Source of the DNA: Treponema maltophilum ATCC 51939
GTDB taxonomy: Bacteria; Spirochaetota; Spirochaetia; Treponematales; Treponemataceae
Assembly (NCBI RefSeq): GCF_000413055.1
Contig: NZ_KE332518.1
Coordinates: 17,490 to 81,489, forward strand
Length of the DNA: 64,000 nucleotides
Reading direction: 5' to 3'
The translations under genes and the position numbers were made by a program. This document shows positions 24,001 to 32,759 of this stretch, one piece after another. The notes under the pieces are model-generated. The model ran no database searches. It had not been told where the DNA came from and saw nothing but the letters and a program-made list of their open reading frames with translations. The stretch's first letter is position 1, and the number at the start of each line of letters is the position of its first letter.

Positions 24001-25499
24001 TTGCGTCCGGCATGCCGAATTTGGAACTTGTGCAGCTTACGAGTTTCGGTTGCGGTTTGGACGCGGTAACGGCCGATCAGGTTGAAGAAATCCTGAACGC
24101 ACGGGGGCGCATGTTTACCCTCATAAAAATCGATGAAGGTTCAAACTTGGGCGCCGTGCGCATCCGCATACGAAGCCTTATTGCCGCCGTAAAAGAGCGC
24201 GCACGGCGCCATACCGAAGTCGTTGTGCGAAGCGCTTCTTACAGCCGCCCCGTTTTCACAAAAGAAATGAAGATTACGCATACGATTTTGGCGCCGCAAA
24301 TGTCTCCGATTCATTTCCGCTTGGTACAGCAGGCGTTTTTGTATTCGGGATTCAAATTCGTCATCTTGCCGGAAGTCGATGCGGCGGCCGTCGATACGGG
24401 GCTGCAATTCGTAAACAACGACGCTTGTTATCCGTCGATTCTGGTTGCGGGGCAAATGATTGCCGCGCTCAAATCGGGCTTGTACGATTTGAATCACGTG
24501 AGCCTGCTCATTTCGCAAACGGGGGGCGGCTGCCGCGCGACAAACTACATCGGATTTATCCGCCGCGCTTTGGCCGACGCGGGCTGGGCGCACATACCCG
24601 TCATCTCGCTGAGCGCTCAGGGATTTGAAAAAAACCCCGGCTTTAAAATAACGATTCCGCTCCTTATACGGGCGCTGCGCTCGGTTATGATCGGCGACCT
24701 GCTCATGCGCGTGCTGTACCGTACCCGCCCCTACGAGGCGGTCAGCGGTTCGGCGAATGCACTTTACGAAAAGTGGAACGAAAAAGCGCAAAAAACTTTA
24801 AAGTCGCTGTCGGTGTTTAAATACAACCGGCTTGTAAAAAATATCGTGCGCGAATTCGACGAACTGCCGCTGTTGCCGCAGCGCAAACCGCGCATCGGCG
24901 TTGTCGGAGAAATCCTCGTCAAATTCCACCCGACGGCGAACAACGACATCTTTTCGACAATCGAACGCGAAGGCGCCGAATGCGTTGTGCCCGACTTGGC
25001 CGACTTTTTGTTTTATTCGTTTTCAAACGGTATTTTCCGCCACAGAAAACTCGCGTTTTCGAAAAAGACCGAACGCAATGCGCGGCTTTTGGTGTGGGCT
25101 TTGGAATTGTTCCGAAAGACGATAAAAAAAGAACTGAAAAAAAGCCGGCGCTTCGATCCGCCTTCGTCGATCTACGATTTGATGCGCGGCGTCGACGACA
25201 TCGTTCAGCTGGGCAACATCACCGGCGAAGGCTGGTTTTTAACCGCCGAAATGGTTGAACTCATCGAAGAAGGCGTGCCGAATATAGCCTGCGTTCAGCC
25301 CTTTGCGTGCTTGCCGAATCACGTTACCGGCAAAGGAATGATTAAGGAATTGCGCACGCGCTACCCCGACGCGAACATCGCCGCAATAGACTATGATCCG
25401 GGTTCCAGCGAAGTCAATCAGCTTAACCGCTTAAAGCTGCTGTTGGCAAACGCCCCCGAAGGAAGGCACCCCGATGAAAAAAAGACGGCTCACGCATAG
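21030..25499 (+). CDS. large 2-hydroxyacyl-CoA dehydratase activase-type fusion protein
   Basis: 1489 residues with several modules in one chain. Two BcrAD/BadFG ASKHA ATPase domains lie at ~15-280 (GIDIGSTTVKVVALD, NGTCAGGTGAFIDQM) and ~345-600 (GLDSGSTTTKAVLTD, NEACSSGCGSFLDNF). A DUF2229-like segment (~750-1000: GLLRVLNMYENYPLW, ETIPSESVCYPGK) and a dehydratase-subunit-like C-terminal region with further cysteines (NNDACYPSILV, QTGGGCRATNYIGF) follow. The small activator (HgdC) bridges one [4Fe-4S] cluster between subunits; such giant fusions are widespread in anaerobes but poorly characterised. Start GTG; a weak leader. The next gene overlaps its end by 26 bases. Confidence 0.85.
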   Translation: MEQLLFKPASEPVRLGIDIGSTTVKVVALDADSEIVFSQYERHRADIRSTIITVVGNALDSIEKKYPAKETQRLSIRVTGSGGLAVSHWLSVPFIQEVVASTTAVKKRIPEADVVIELGGEDAKITYMTGGMEQRMNGTCAGGTGAFIDQMAALLETDAPGLNELARGFSTIYPIAARCGVFAKTDIQPLINEGARREDIAVSIFQAVVSQTISGLACGKPIRGNVAFLGGPLHFLDQLRERFIVTLKLEGKAAIVPENSQLFVAEGAALSAERAYSCVQSGEKNKFPTVAELRESLKTLVGAEMKEVQRLQPLFKNEEELEEFHKRHAAEMAATAELADISGPVFLGLDSGSTTTKAVLTDCDGRILWRFYDVNAGNPVELAVRVLKDLYKLLPKSVYIARAVSTGYGEALFQAALNVDAGEVETIAHYRAADFFVPGVEFLLDIGGQDMKCLRMKDGAITSIQLNEACSSGCGSFLDNFARSLGMDVRTFSKKALLAENPVDLGSRCTVFMNSRVKQAQKEGATVADISAGLSYSVIKNALFKVIKLRKASDIGTKVVVQGGTFNNDAVLRAFEKISGVNVFRPDVAGLMGAYGAALIAMDQWKDLTAMPAGATTEEAEAFARKVSTGQIHSGIANLKQLESFNVKLDLRRCGKCSNNCLLTINTFSTGGKSRTFITGNRCERGAEIEGSENVVDASNARNTNTAGAGKDGPLPNLFAWKYKRLFSYVPLTPDKAPRGDVGLLRVLNMYENYPLWFTVFTKLGFRVRLSPRSTRAIYEQGLETIPSESVCYPGKISHGHVASLLKAGVKFIFYPCAPYEMQEDPLAGNHYNCPIVTSYPEVLRNNVDELRRDPSITFMNPFLPIYDKKRLGERLYEELSVKFPDLTFKEVKDAVEAGWDEQEKFRSEVHEQGEQALEELIRRGAGGIILSGRPYHLDPEINHGIPELIAGLGLGVLTEDSVAHLGSIERPLRVVDQWTYHNRLYRAASFASGMPNLELVQLTSFGCGLDAVTADQVEEILNARGRMFTLIKIDEGSNLGAVRIRIRSLIAAVKERARRHTEVVVRSASYSRPVFTKEMKITHTILAPQMSPIHFRLVQQAFLYSGFKFVILPEVDAAAVDTGLQFVNNDACYPSILVAGQMIAALKSGLYDLNHVSLLISQTGGGCRATNYIGFIRRALADAGWAHIPVISLSAQGFEKNPGFKITIPLLIRALRSVMIGDLLMRVLYRTRPYEAVSGSANALYEKWNEKAQKTLKSLSVFKYNRLVKNIVREFDELPLLPQRKPRIGVVGEILVKFHPTANNDIFSTIEREGAECVVPDLADFLFYSFSNGIFRHRKLAFSKKTERNARLLVWALELFRKTIKKELKKSRRFDPPSSIYDLMRGVDDIVQLGNITGEGWFLTAEMVELIEEGVPNIACVQPFACLPNHVTGKGMIKELRTRYPDANIAAIDYDPGSSEVNQLNRLKLLLANAPEGRHPDEKKTAHA

Positions 25500-26985
25500 C
25501 TTTGCGCGTAAAAAAAATTTGTTGCGTTCTTTTCGTTTTTTTACCTGTGCGGTTTTTCTGTGTGCGGGCGTTCCGTTTTTGTACGCACAGGCTGCGCAAA
25601 AAACAAAGGCGCCTCCCGTCCGCGAAATTCCCGAATCCGCTTCGTGCCGCAAAGAATTGATTGAAACGTGGTTTATGCAGGATCCCGAAATCGTTCGCAC
25701 GGCCGAACCGCAATTGATGCAAAACAGGGTCGGCGATTATTTTCTTGTCCGGCAGGAAGAAGAAGACGGCCAAATGCGCATTATCGTTGCGCCGCTGGTA
25801 CGGCAAAAAGTGCTTATGGCCGTAAACAATCTTGAAATGTCTTCGGAAAATCCGGCCGCACCTTCCGTCGGCGAACCGGCCGACGATTTGCAGACGGGAG
25901 TTCAGCCCGTAACGGTGATTCCTTCGAATGCGGGCAAGGCTTCCGCTCCGGCCGCCGTTTCCGAAAAGTCCGCCGAGGAAAAAAACGTTCCGTCCGCCCT
26001 TCCGCCGGAAAACGAAAACACGGCAAAAGAAATATGGATTGAAACATGGCCCGAAACCGCGCCGGGCAGCTGGGTTTTATACCGCGACGCACTGACGGGA
26101 AAACCGTTGCACATCCGTTATTATATTGTGCCCGACGGTGAGGTGTACGCCGATTTTTTCCCCGGTAAAGAAAAATGCCTTGCCGATTTTGTCGTATTCG
26201 GCGCCGTTGCCGCAGGCGGGGTTCCCGTTCCCGTCGGCTTCGACCGTTTTTATACCGCGACGCTCGAGGATCTTTCGCGTTTAACGCGCTATACGCTGCC
26301 GTGGAATTATACAAAGGTTTTTTCGTATTCCTATGACGGCGTAAAGCAAATGATCGGCCTTGTGCGTTTTTTACTTCCTTCGCTGCACAAAAGCGGGAAA
26401 ATCTCTGGCGAGGGTGCATCGTTAAACTTCGTAAAATGGATTGTCGACGGGCTTGTAAAACCGCTTACGGGCGGCACCGTGCGCCTCGAAGAAGAACAAA
26501 CGGATGCGAAATCGCTCGAAAACATCAGAACCTTGGCGGCCGCCGCAATTTCGGCACGTACCGACATCGTGTACGACCGGAACACTTCCGGAGCCGACGT
26601 AAAAACCGACGCTTTTGCGTATTATATCGATGCCGACGGCGTACCCAAAAAAACCGGCTACGCGTTCAATTCGGGCTATCCGGTCGAACTTTTAAAGCCG
26701 CTGTTTTACGTGCTTGCCGTTACCGAAGCCGACCGTTTCTTTTTGGGTGCGGTGCGCCAAAGCTTGCCGCAAACCCAAGCCGGTACGGTCGAGCGGCAGG
26801 TTTTTACGGGCACCGCCGCCTTTTTCCCGTGGTTCGATTCGCAGGGGCGCTTTCAGCTTTCGGTATTCGAAAAAGGGGAAGAATACACAATCGACGAATT
26901 TGCAAAAAAATATCGCGGCGGCTTTGTGTCCCTCGTCCGCATAAAAGCGTCCCGGGATTTCTTTCCCGACCGATTTGAGGACTGA
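25474..26985 (+). CDS. conserved secreted protein of unknown function
   Basis: 503 residues. A basic N-terminus and hydrophobic stretch (FFTCAVFLCAGVPFLYAQA) form a signal peptide of the AQA type, so the protein is periplasmic or outer-membrane linked. Residues ~115-180 are a proline/alanine-rich low-complexity linker. The C-terminal ~300 residues look like a mixed alpha/beta domain with no motif I recognise. It overlaps the preceding fusion gene by 26 bases and is followed by the rpmH promoter. I assign no function. Confidence 0.75.
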   Translation: MKKRRLTHSFARKKNLLRSFRFFTCAVFLCAGVPFLYAQAAQKTKAPPVREIPESASCRKELIETWFMQDPEIVRTAEPQLMQNRVGDYFLVRQEEEDGQMRIIVAPLVRQKVLMAVNNLEMSSENPAAPSVGEPADDLQTGVQPVTVIPSNAGKASAPAAVSEKSAEEKNVPSALPPENENTAKEIWIETWPETAPGSWVLYRDALTGKPLHIRYYIVPDGEVYADFFPGKEKCLADFVVFGAVAAGGVPVPVGFDRFYTATLEDLSRLTRYTLPWNYTKVFSYSYDGVKQMIGLVRFLLPSLHKSGKISGEGASLNFVKWIVDGLVKPLTGGTVRLEEEQTDAKSLENIRTLAAAAISARTDIVYDRNTSGADVKTDAFAYYIDADGVPKKTGYAFNSGYPVELLKPLFYVLAVTEADRFFLGAVRQSLPQTQAGTVERQVFTGTAAFFPWFDSQGRFQLSVFEKGEEYTIDEFAKKYRGGFVSLVRIKASRDFFPDRFED

Positions 26986-26999
26986 GCCGAATCCGCCTA

Positions 27000-27029
27000 T
27001 TGACCAAGCTCTTCAAAACATGTTATTCT
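27000..27029 (+). promoter_or_regulatory. promoter of the rpmH-rnpA-yidDC-jag cluster
   Basis: TTGACC, an 18-base spacer, then TATTCT preceded by TG. It lies about 70 bases before rpmH, just after the upstream stop codon. A short GCTTC/GAAGC stem lies in the leader. Confidence 0.55.
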
Positions 27030-27096
27030 AACAAACCGTTATTAAAATTCGGGGGCTTCCGCTTTGTGAAGCTCTTGTATATAAGAGGAGTGTTCC

Positions 27097-27252
27097 ATGA
27101 AACGGACATATCAACCCAGCAAAGTTAAAAGAAACAGAAAATTCGGTTTTAGAGCCCGTATGAAAACACGCGGCGGACGTTTGGTGCTTAAAAGGCGCAG
27201 AGCAAAAGGACGCTATAAACTGACCGTATCCGACGAAAAAAAACCGTATTGA
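27097..27252 (+). CDS. rpmH: ribosomal protein bL34
   Basis: A 51-residue basic protein starting [18 protein letters not shown] and containing [19 protein letters not shown], the near-invariant L34 sequence. It is a small component of the 50S subunit. AGAGGAG precedes the ATG. It is followed after 12 bases by rnpA, the classical order. The C-terminal [12 protein letters not shown] is slightly longer than the usual ~44-46 residues. Confidence 0.97.
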   Translation: MKRTYQPSKVKRNRKFGFRARMKTRGGRLVLKRRRAKGRYKLTVSDEKKPY

Positions 27253-27264
27253 TATCCGGCATAA

Positions 27265-27624
27265 ATGGAAATAAAACCGCGTAAAACCGGATCGTTCGGC
27301 GCCAACGAACGTATAAAAAAGAGCGGCGACATCCAGCGTTTGTTTAAAAAAGGGAAAAGGGTTCATACGGCCGGCGCCAAACTGTTTTTTTTGTTTACCG
27401 GCACGGACGCAAACCGAATCGCCTTTGCCCTTCCGAGAGGTTTCGGAAACGCCGTTCAGCGCAACCGGAGCAAGCGGTTAAGCCGCGAAGCATACCGTCT
27501 GTTGCGGGCGGATATGCGCGCCGGCTACGATATGGTTTTATTGGTATATCCGGGAAGCGATTCGCTTGAAAAAAGATGCGCCGAAATGCGGGATTTGTGC
27601 GGAAAAGCCGGGCTGTTTGTATGA
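27265..27624 (+). CDS. rnpA: ribonuclease P protein component
   Basis: 119 residues. Basic protein with the RNR signature ([16 protein letters not shown]) and the aromatic/basic N-terminal region [15 protein letters not shown]. It binds RNase P RNA and helps recognise pre-tRNA 5' leaders. The stop codon overlaps the yidD start (ATGA), consistent with tight coupling in the rpmH cluster. Confidence 0.94.
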   Translation: MEIKPRKTGSFGANERIKKSGDIQRLFKKGKRVHTAGAKLFFLFTGTDANRIAFALPRGFGNAVQRNRSKRLSREAYRLLRADMRAGYDMVLLVYPGSDSLEKRCAEMRDLCGKAGLFV

Positions 27625-27860
27625 AAATACCGATTTTTTTTAAAAAACCGCTAACCTTTTTTTGTATCGGCTTGATCCGTTTTTATCAAATATGCATATC
27701 GCCTCTTTTTCCGCCGTCGTGCAGGTTTTATCCGACTTGTTCCGAATATGCGCTCGATGCGGTACGCAAATACGGAGCGTTTAAAGGTTCTTTTTTGGCA
27801 TGTAAACGCATACTGCGGTGCAATCCTTATTGCCGGGGAGGCTACGATCCCGTTCCGTAA
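27621..27860 (+). CDS. yidD: YidD, membrane protein insertion efficiency factor
   Basis: 79 residues. The family pattern is clear: [26 protein letters not shown], then [17 protein letters not shown], with the conserved cysteines. YidD is a small inner-membrane-associated protein aiding YidC-dependent insertion. I chose the ATG overlapping the rnpA stop; a longer reading upstream lies inside rnpA and is not homologous. Confidence 0.93.
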   Translation: MKIPIFFKKPLTFFCIGLIRFYQICISPLFPPSCRFYPTCSEYALDAVRKYGAFKGSFLACKRILRCNPYCRGGYDPVP

Positions 27861-27892
27861 AAAAGCCGGCTACTATTTTATCAGGAGAAAAA

Positions 27893-29716
27893 ATGGATAA
27901 AAATACAATTTGGGCTATAGTCCTTTCTTCGCTTGTTTTATTTGCGTCGTTTTTTATTCAAAGCAAATTTTTTTCGAAGCCGCAGCCGGCCGAAAATACC
28001 GAGGTGCAAAGTCAAACTTTGCAAAACACGGCGAACACTCCCTCCGCAGTAAATGCGGCGCAGGGTTCCGATTCGATGCGCCTTTCCGCAGCCGATTCCG
28101 CGGAAGAGCCGGTTGAAGACGAAGATGCGGCCGGCGAAGAGGTTCTTGAAGAACGGGAATACGTTATTGAAACGAAGACGATTAAAGTGCGCTTTACAAA
28201 CCGCGGCGGGGATATTATCGGTTATGAATTAAAAGACCATTCGGACGGCGGAAAGCCCGTTCAAATGGCAAAAAACATCAGCCCGACGAACCGCGCTTTT
28301 GCGCTTGCCTTCGGCGGTTCGGCAAACGCGATTGTAAACGATTTGTTCAACGCAAAAATCATCGACGACAGAACGATCGGCTTTTATAAAAAATTCAGCG
28401 TTACCAATTCGACCGGCGGTCAAGATTCGTTTACGCTCGTAAAGCAGTATACCTTCGATCCCGAAGAATACGTTTTTAAACTGGATATTACGATCGACGG
28501 CGCAAAAAACATGAACGGTCTTGCGTTCGGCGATGCCGCATACACGCTGCGCAGTTCGCCGCAAATCGGGCCGTATTACAACCCCAAGGTTGACCGCTAC
28601 GAGCGCCGGACCTTTATATTTTACACAAAGGAAAAAGTAAAAAAGCTTAACTTGTCGAACGGGCAGGTTAAAGTGTACGATAAAGGCTTCAACTGGGCAG
28701 GCGTCGCCGGAAAATACTTTGTGCAACAGGTAATTCCTTTAACTTCATCGGCGATTCAGTCGGCCTCGTATTCGACCAAAAACGAAGTGGACAACTTTCA
28801 GGACGCGCAACTCCTTTTAGTCCGCGCGCCCGTTTCCGGCTCTTTTGCGCAGGATTCGTACTATGTGTACATGGGCCCCAAGGTCGAAAAAAATCTGGGC
28901 ATATACAATAATGCCGCCGAAAACAATTGGAAGCTTTCGAATCTAAAACTCGATGAAGCGCTCGGTTCCGGCTGGCTGAGCTGGCTCGAAACCTTTTTGA
29001 AATTCCTTATGGAATTCTTTTACAAACTTATTCCGAACTGGGGCGTTTCGATTATTTTAATGACGATTTTGCTGAAAGTCGCCATGTTCCCTTTGACGAA
29101 AAAAAGTTCGGTTTCGACGCTGAAAATGCAGGAACTGCAGCCGCGCATTAAGGAAATTCAGGATAAATACAAAAATAATCCGGAAAAAATGAATGCGGAA
29201 ATGGGCAAGTTCTACAAAGAAGCGGGTTATAATCCGCTTTCGGGCTGTTTGCCGCTGCTCATTCAGTTTCCGCTTATTTTTGCAATGTTCAATTTGTTCA
29301 ACAACTATTTTGAATTCCGCGGTGCCATGTTTATTCCCGGCTGGATTCCCGATTTGTCGGTCGGCGACAGTATTTATATTTTCCCGTCGACGATTCCGCT
29401 TATCGGAGGATCGGCGCTTAGGCTTTTGCCGATTATTTATGTCGCTTCGCAGCTTTTGTTTACCAAGATTACGCAAACCGCTTCGGCGAACGCTGCCGGC
29501 GGCAATTCCATGAAGCTTATGATGTACGGTATGCCGCTGTTTTTCTTCTTTATGTTTTACAGCGCGCCTGCCGGACTTTTGCTTTATTGGACGGTCAGCA
29601 ACTTTTTGCAGCTTATTCAGCAAATGTTTATAAACAAAATGATGCACGCCAAACGCGTTGAAATGGGACTGGCCGAAGAAAATAAAAAGCCGGTTTTAAA
29701 AAAGCGGAAAAAGTAA
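27893..29716 (+). CDS. yidC: YidC, membrane protein insertase
   Basis: 607 residues. The N-terminal membrane helix (MDKNTIWAIVLSSLVLFASF) is followed by an acidic linker, then the large periplasmic beta-supersandwich domain (~80-370) typical of diderm YidC. The conserved 60KD_IMP core at ~390-590 starts GVSIILMTILLKVAMFPLT. It ends in a basic tail KKPVLKKRKK. It inserts and folds inner-membrane proteins with or without SecYEG. I chose the ATG after AGGAGAAAA; an earlier in-frame ATG lies within yidD. Confidence 0.96.
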   Translation: MDKNTIWAIVLSSLVLFASFFIQSKFFSKPQPAENTEVQSQTLQNTANTPSAVNAAQGSDSMRLSAADSAEEPVEDEDAAGEEVLEEREYVIETKTIKVRFTNRGGDIIGYELKDHSDGGKPVQMAKNISPTNRAFALAFGGSANAIVNDLFNAKIIDDRTIGFYKKFSVTNSTGGQDSFTLVKQYTFDPEEYVFKLDITIDGAKNMNGLAFGDAAYTLRSSPQIGPYYNPKVDRYERRTFIFYTKEKVKKLNLSNGQVKVYDKGFNWAGVAGKYFVQQVIPLTSSAIQSASYSTKNEVDNFQDAQLLLVRAPVSGSFAQDSYYVYMGPKVEKNLGIYNNAAENNWKLSNLKLDEALGSGWLSWLETFLKFLMEFFYKLIPNWGVSIILMTILLKVAMFPLTKKSSVSTLKMQELQPRIKEIQDKYKNNPEKMNAEMGKFYKEAGYNPLSGCLPLLIQFPLIFAMFNLFNNYFEFRGAMFIPGWIPDLSVGDSIYIFPSTIPLIGGSALRLLPIIYVASQLLFTKITQTASANAAGGNSMKLMMYGMPLFFFFMFYSAPAGLLLYWTVSNFLQLIQQMFINKMMHAKRVEMGLAEENKKPVLKKRKK

Positions 29717-29761
29717 GCGCGCGGCGGAAATTAAACGGATTTTAATTAGGCGAGGTACGCT

Positions 29762-30457
29762 ATGGTATATGAATATGAAGGAAAAACCGAACGGGACGCT
29801 ATTGAAGCTGCGGCCGCCGATCTCGGTTTGGAACAAGACCAGTTTGACGTTGAAATTATCGAAACGCAAAAAAACGGGTTGTTTAAAAAAGGCCACGTAA
29901 AAATCCGCGTGCACACCGACGATGTACACGCGGGAAAAGAAAGGCGTGAAAACGCCGCCGCATCGCGCGATTCGCTTTTTGCGGATCCCCTGCCCAAGGA
30001 TGAATTTGAAAAAAAACTTATCGATTTTATCTGTTCGGTTGTGCGTAAAATGGGCTACGAATGCACGGCCGAAGTGATGTTCCGCGAAGAGTATAAAATC
30101 GGTATAAAGCTTTCGTCGCCGAATTCGTCGGTTTTGATCGGTCGCAAGGGTAAAACGCTTGACGCGCTCCAGCTTTTGGCGAACGTGTATGCGGGCCGCC
30201 TCGACAATCCGGATACGAAGATTGTCCTCGATACGGAAAATTACCGCATACGGCGCGAAGAATCCTTAGTGCGCCTCGCATACACGACGGCAGACCGCGT
30301 AAGAACAAGCCGTTCGTCCGTTTTGCTCGAGCCGATGAATCCTTTTGAGCGCCGCCTTATCCACACGACTTTAAATGATATCGGCGACATTGAAACCAAA
30401 AGCGAGGGTGAAGGTTTATATAAACAAGTGAGGGTTTTATATAAAGGTGTTCGTTAA
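29762..30457 (+). CDS. jag: Jag/KhpB RNA-binding protein
   Basis: 231 residues in the order Jag-N (1-50, MVYEYEGKTERDAIEAAAADLGL), a linker, a KH domain (~90-160) with SSPNSSVLIGRKGKTLDAL carrying the GxxG loop, and R3H at ~165-230 (NPFERRLIHTTLND, containing R-x3-H). KhpB homologues bind RNA and influence cell division and envelope growth. Following yidC directly is the standard arrangement. Confidence 0.93.
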   Translation: MVYEYEGKTERDAIEAAAADLGLEQDQFDVEIIETQKNGLFKKGHVKIRVHTDDVHAGKERRENAAASRDSLFADPLPKDEFEKKLIDFICSVVRKMGYECTAEVMFREEYKIGIKLSSPNSSVLIGRKGKTLDALQLLANVYAGRLDNPDTKIVLDTENYRIRREESLVRLAYTTADRVRTSRSSVLLEPMNPFERRLIHTTLNDIGDIETKSEGEGLYKQVRVLYKGVR

Positions 30458-31292
30458 TAAACCGAAAGCACAGGCTGTAGTGTGCGCGCTTTTTTTTGCC
30501 TTTGCGTGCGCTTTTTTGTGCGCGCTTGCGGGCGAAGGCGAAAGTACTTCCGGCCGCGAAAGCGCCGCTCCGGCGCTGCAAAGTCTTTTGCCTGCCGAAA
30601 CGGTGGCCGAACTTTTGCAAAAAGGACGTATTCAGCGTTCATTTTACGGCGAAAAGAACGTTACGCTCGGTCTTTGCCCCGACACGGAATTGTGCAAAAA
30701 AGCCGCTTTTTCGTGGGATAAAGAAAACGAGCCGGTATTCATCGTCGAATCGCTGTATCTTATTCCGAAAACGGGCGGCGGCATCGATGAAGTTTCGGCC
30801 GTTTTGCGCAATTTATCGACTATGACCGGCATTCAGTATTATTCGAATTCCCGCAACAGATGGGAAACCTTATATACCGACGTGCATACGGTAAACAATC
30901 CCGAAGAGCGCAAAACGATTCCCGACCCCGTCGACCGAAAAACGGACGGACTTGTTTCGTACGTGTACCAAAAAGACCGCTCGCTGAACGGCTGCGTATA
31001 CCGGTTTTCGTATGCGGAAGACTCGGGCGAAACCGCTTTTCGTGCGGTAAATACGGAAAAGCTTGTTTACAAGGGGTTTAACATCGTAAAGCCGGGCAAT
31101 TTGGTTTTAAGTTTTAACGCCGTTGAAACCGAAGATTCCATTGTGTGTTATATCTTAATACAGGCGGATGCGGCGAAAATTCCTTTTGTGTCGGACAGGC
31201 TCGCCAAATCCTACGGTTCCAGAGCGGACGCCGTATATAATTGGTGTTTGTCCGAGTATAAAAGTCGGACAGCCTTAAAAACGGGAGATTGA
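30447..31292 (+). CDS. conserved secreted protein of unknown function
   Basis: 281 residues. After a short basic N-terminus there is a strong signal-peptide core ([21 protein letters not shown]). Then comes a ~230-residue globular domain with two closely spaced cysteines ([13 protein letters not shown]) and a late motif [13 protein letters not shown]. The GTG start overlaps jag by 11 bases. The next gene, a secreted prolyl isomerase, begins two bases after this stop. Location in the envelope is likely; no function is assigned. Confidence 0.72.
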   Translation: MFVNKPKAQAVVCALFFAFACAFLCALAGEGESTSGRESAAPALQSLLPAETVAELLQKGRIQRSFYGEKNVTLGLCPDTELCKKAAFSWDKENEPVFIVESLYLIPKTGGGIDEVSAVLRNLSTMTGIQYYSNSRNRWETLYTDVHTVNNPEERKTIPDPVDRKTDGLVSYVYQKDRSLNGCVYRFSYAEDSGETAFRAVNTEKLVYKGFNIVKPGNLVLSFNAVETEDSIVCYILIQADAAKIPFVSDRLAKSYGSRADAVYNWCLSEYKSRTALKTGD

Positions 31293-31293
31293 T

Positions 31294-32316
31294 GTGCATA
31301 AAAATTTTAAAAAAACGGCCGTTACGGCGATTTTTGCGGCAATTTTATTCGGAGGGTATGCTCAAATGAGTAAAGCAACGGACAGCATAAAAGATAAGGA
31401 CGGCGTTTTTGCCGTTATGGAAACGACGCGCGGAGATATCGTACTTGAACTGTATTATAAGCAAACTCCCTTAACCGTTACGAATTTCGTCGGTTTGGCC
31501 GAAGGAGCGCTCGATGCGGCGAAGGGAAAGCCCTTTTACGACGGCTTGAAATTCCACCGCGTTATAAGCAAAAAAAACGGTGATGAGCAGGATTTTATGA
31601 TTCAAGGCGGCGATCCTCAGGGAACCGGCCGCGGCGGGCCGGGCTATGTTTTCCCGGACGAAATCGTTTCCGATCTGCGCCACAATAAGGCGGGCATTCT
31701 TTCGATGGCGAACGCCGGTGCGGGCACGAACGGCAGTCAGTTTTTTATTACAATTGTGCCAACGCCGTGGCTCGACGGAAAGCATACCGTGTTCGGCCGT
31801 GTTGTCGCCGGACAGGACGTTGTCAATTCGATGCTTGTAAACGATGTGATAAAAAAGGTAACGATTATCCGCAACGGAAGCGAAGCGAAAAAGTTTACGG
31901 CGACCCAAGCGGACTTTAACCGCTTAAAAAAAGAAGCCGGTGAAAAGGTCTTTAAAGAAATCGAAGCGAAATTCCCCGGCGCGAAAAAAGACGCGAACGG
32001 TATTTATTACCTTGTAAAAAAAGACGGAAGCGGCAACAAGGCGGGCAAGGGCCGGCAAGCCGCCGTGCATTACACGGGTTCTCTTTTGAACGGACAGGTG
32101 TTCGACTCTTCGCAGGGACGTTCTCCGCTGCGCTTTACGACCGGTGCCGGACAAATGATTCCCGGCTTTGACGTTATGGTACAGGACATGAAACTGCACG
32201 AAAAACGCACAATCGTGTTGCCGCCGAATATGGCGTACGGAGCGAACGGCATCCCCGGCGTCATTCCGGGCAATGCGTACCTCGTGTTTGAAGTGGAGCT
32301 CACCGAACTGCGGTAA
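31294..32316 (+). CDS. dual-family peptidyl-prolyl isomerase (cyclophilin-FKBP fusion)
   Basis: 340 residues with an N-terminal signal or membrane segment. A cyclophilin domain lies at ~25-200 ([40 protein letters not shown]), a linker at ~200-245, and an FKBP domain at ~250-340 ([49 protein letters not shown]). Both domains keep the core active-site residues I know (cyclophilin F/Q/W positions; FKBP Y, D, I/V-P). Fusions in this order have been described in T. denticola. It likely assists folding in the periplasm. GTG start with GGGAGA upstream. Confidence 0.9.
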   Translation: MHKNFKKTAVTAIFAAILFGGYAQMSKATDSIKDKDGVFAVMETTRGDIVLELYYKQTPLTVTNFVGLAEGALDAAKGKPFYDGLKFHRVISKKNGDEQDFMIQGGDPQGTGRGGPGYVFPDEIVSDLRHNKAGILSMANAGAGTNGSQFFITIVPTPWLDGKHTVFGRVVAGQDVVNSMLVNDVIKKVTIIRNGSEAKKFTATQADFNRLKKEAGEKVFKEIEAKFPGAKKDANGIYYLVKKDGSGNKAGKGRQAAVHYTGSLLNGQVFDSSQGRSPLRFTTGAGQMIPGFDVMVQDMKLHEKRTIVLPPNMAYGANGIPGVIPGNAYLVFEVELTELR

Positions 32317-32324
32317 TGAGGGAG

Positions 32325-32348
32325 AGCCCCGGACTATCGGGGCTGTTT
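32325..32348 (+). terminator. hairpin after the immunophilin gene
   Basis: AGCCCCG/CGGGGCT stem with a 6-base loop, then GTTTGATG, starting nine bases after the stop codon. The T-run is short, so termination may be partial. Confidence 0.55.
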
Positions 32349-32759
32349 GATGTCGACCGGAGACAGGTCGTATTCCCTTTTCAGTGCTTTTGTTTTCATA
32401 CAGTTTGTCGCATGACAAATCCGGTTGGTCGTTCCGAATAATTCCGTATCCGCCCGGGTAGATTTCCGCACCGGCAAAAAGTTCCGAAAAGTGACGGCGA
32501 TATTTCGGACGGCGTTTTTTATCGTATCTGCTTTACAAATTGCCGAATCGTTCTCTAAATATAAATTCATCCAAGCCGTTTTCATATCCGATTCGTGCAT
32601 AAAACTCTTTAATAGCCGTCGTAAGTTCATTAAACCTCCGCGGCATCCCCTTGCACAAACCGAGAAGAAAAAATGCAAACCTTTATTGCAATGTCCCGCT
32701 CCGGTTTCTTCATAATCGCCCATAAGATTTGAAAAACCGAATTTTTTTGATCTGTACTT
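32349..32759. other. stretch without a convincing gene
   Basis: About 410 bases with overlapping short open frames on both strands, the longest 129 codons on the minus strand (32334-32723). None shows a recognisable domain, a good ribosome-binding site or the codon usage of the neighbours. A degraded gene or an unknown short protein is possible. I see no RNA gene or repeat here. Confidence 0.3.

Noticed and set aside
32334-32723. 129-codon minus-strand frame as a transposase or four-helix-bundle gene
   Set aside because: I tried to match it to several small families and found no convincing motif; left as unassigned sequence.
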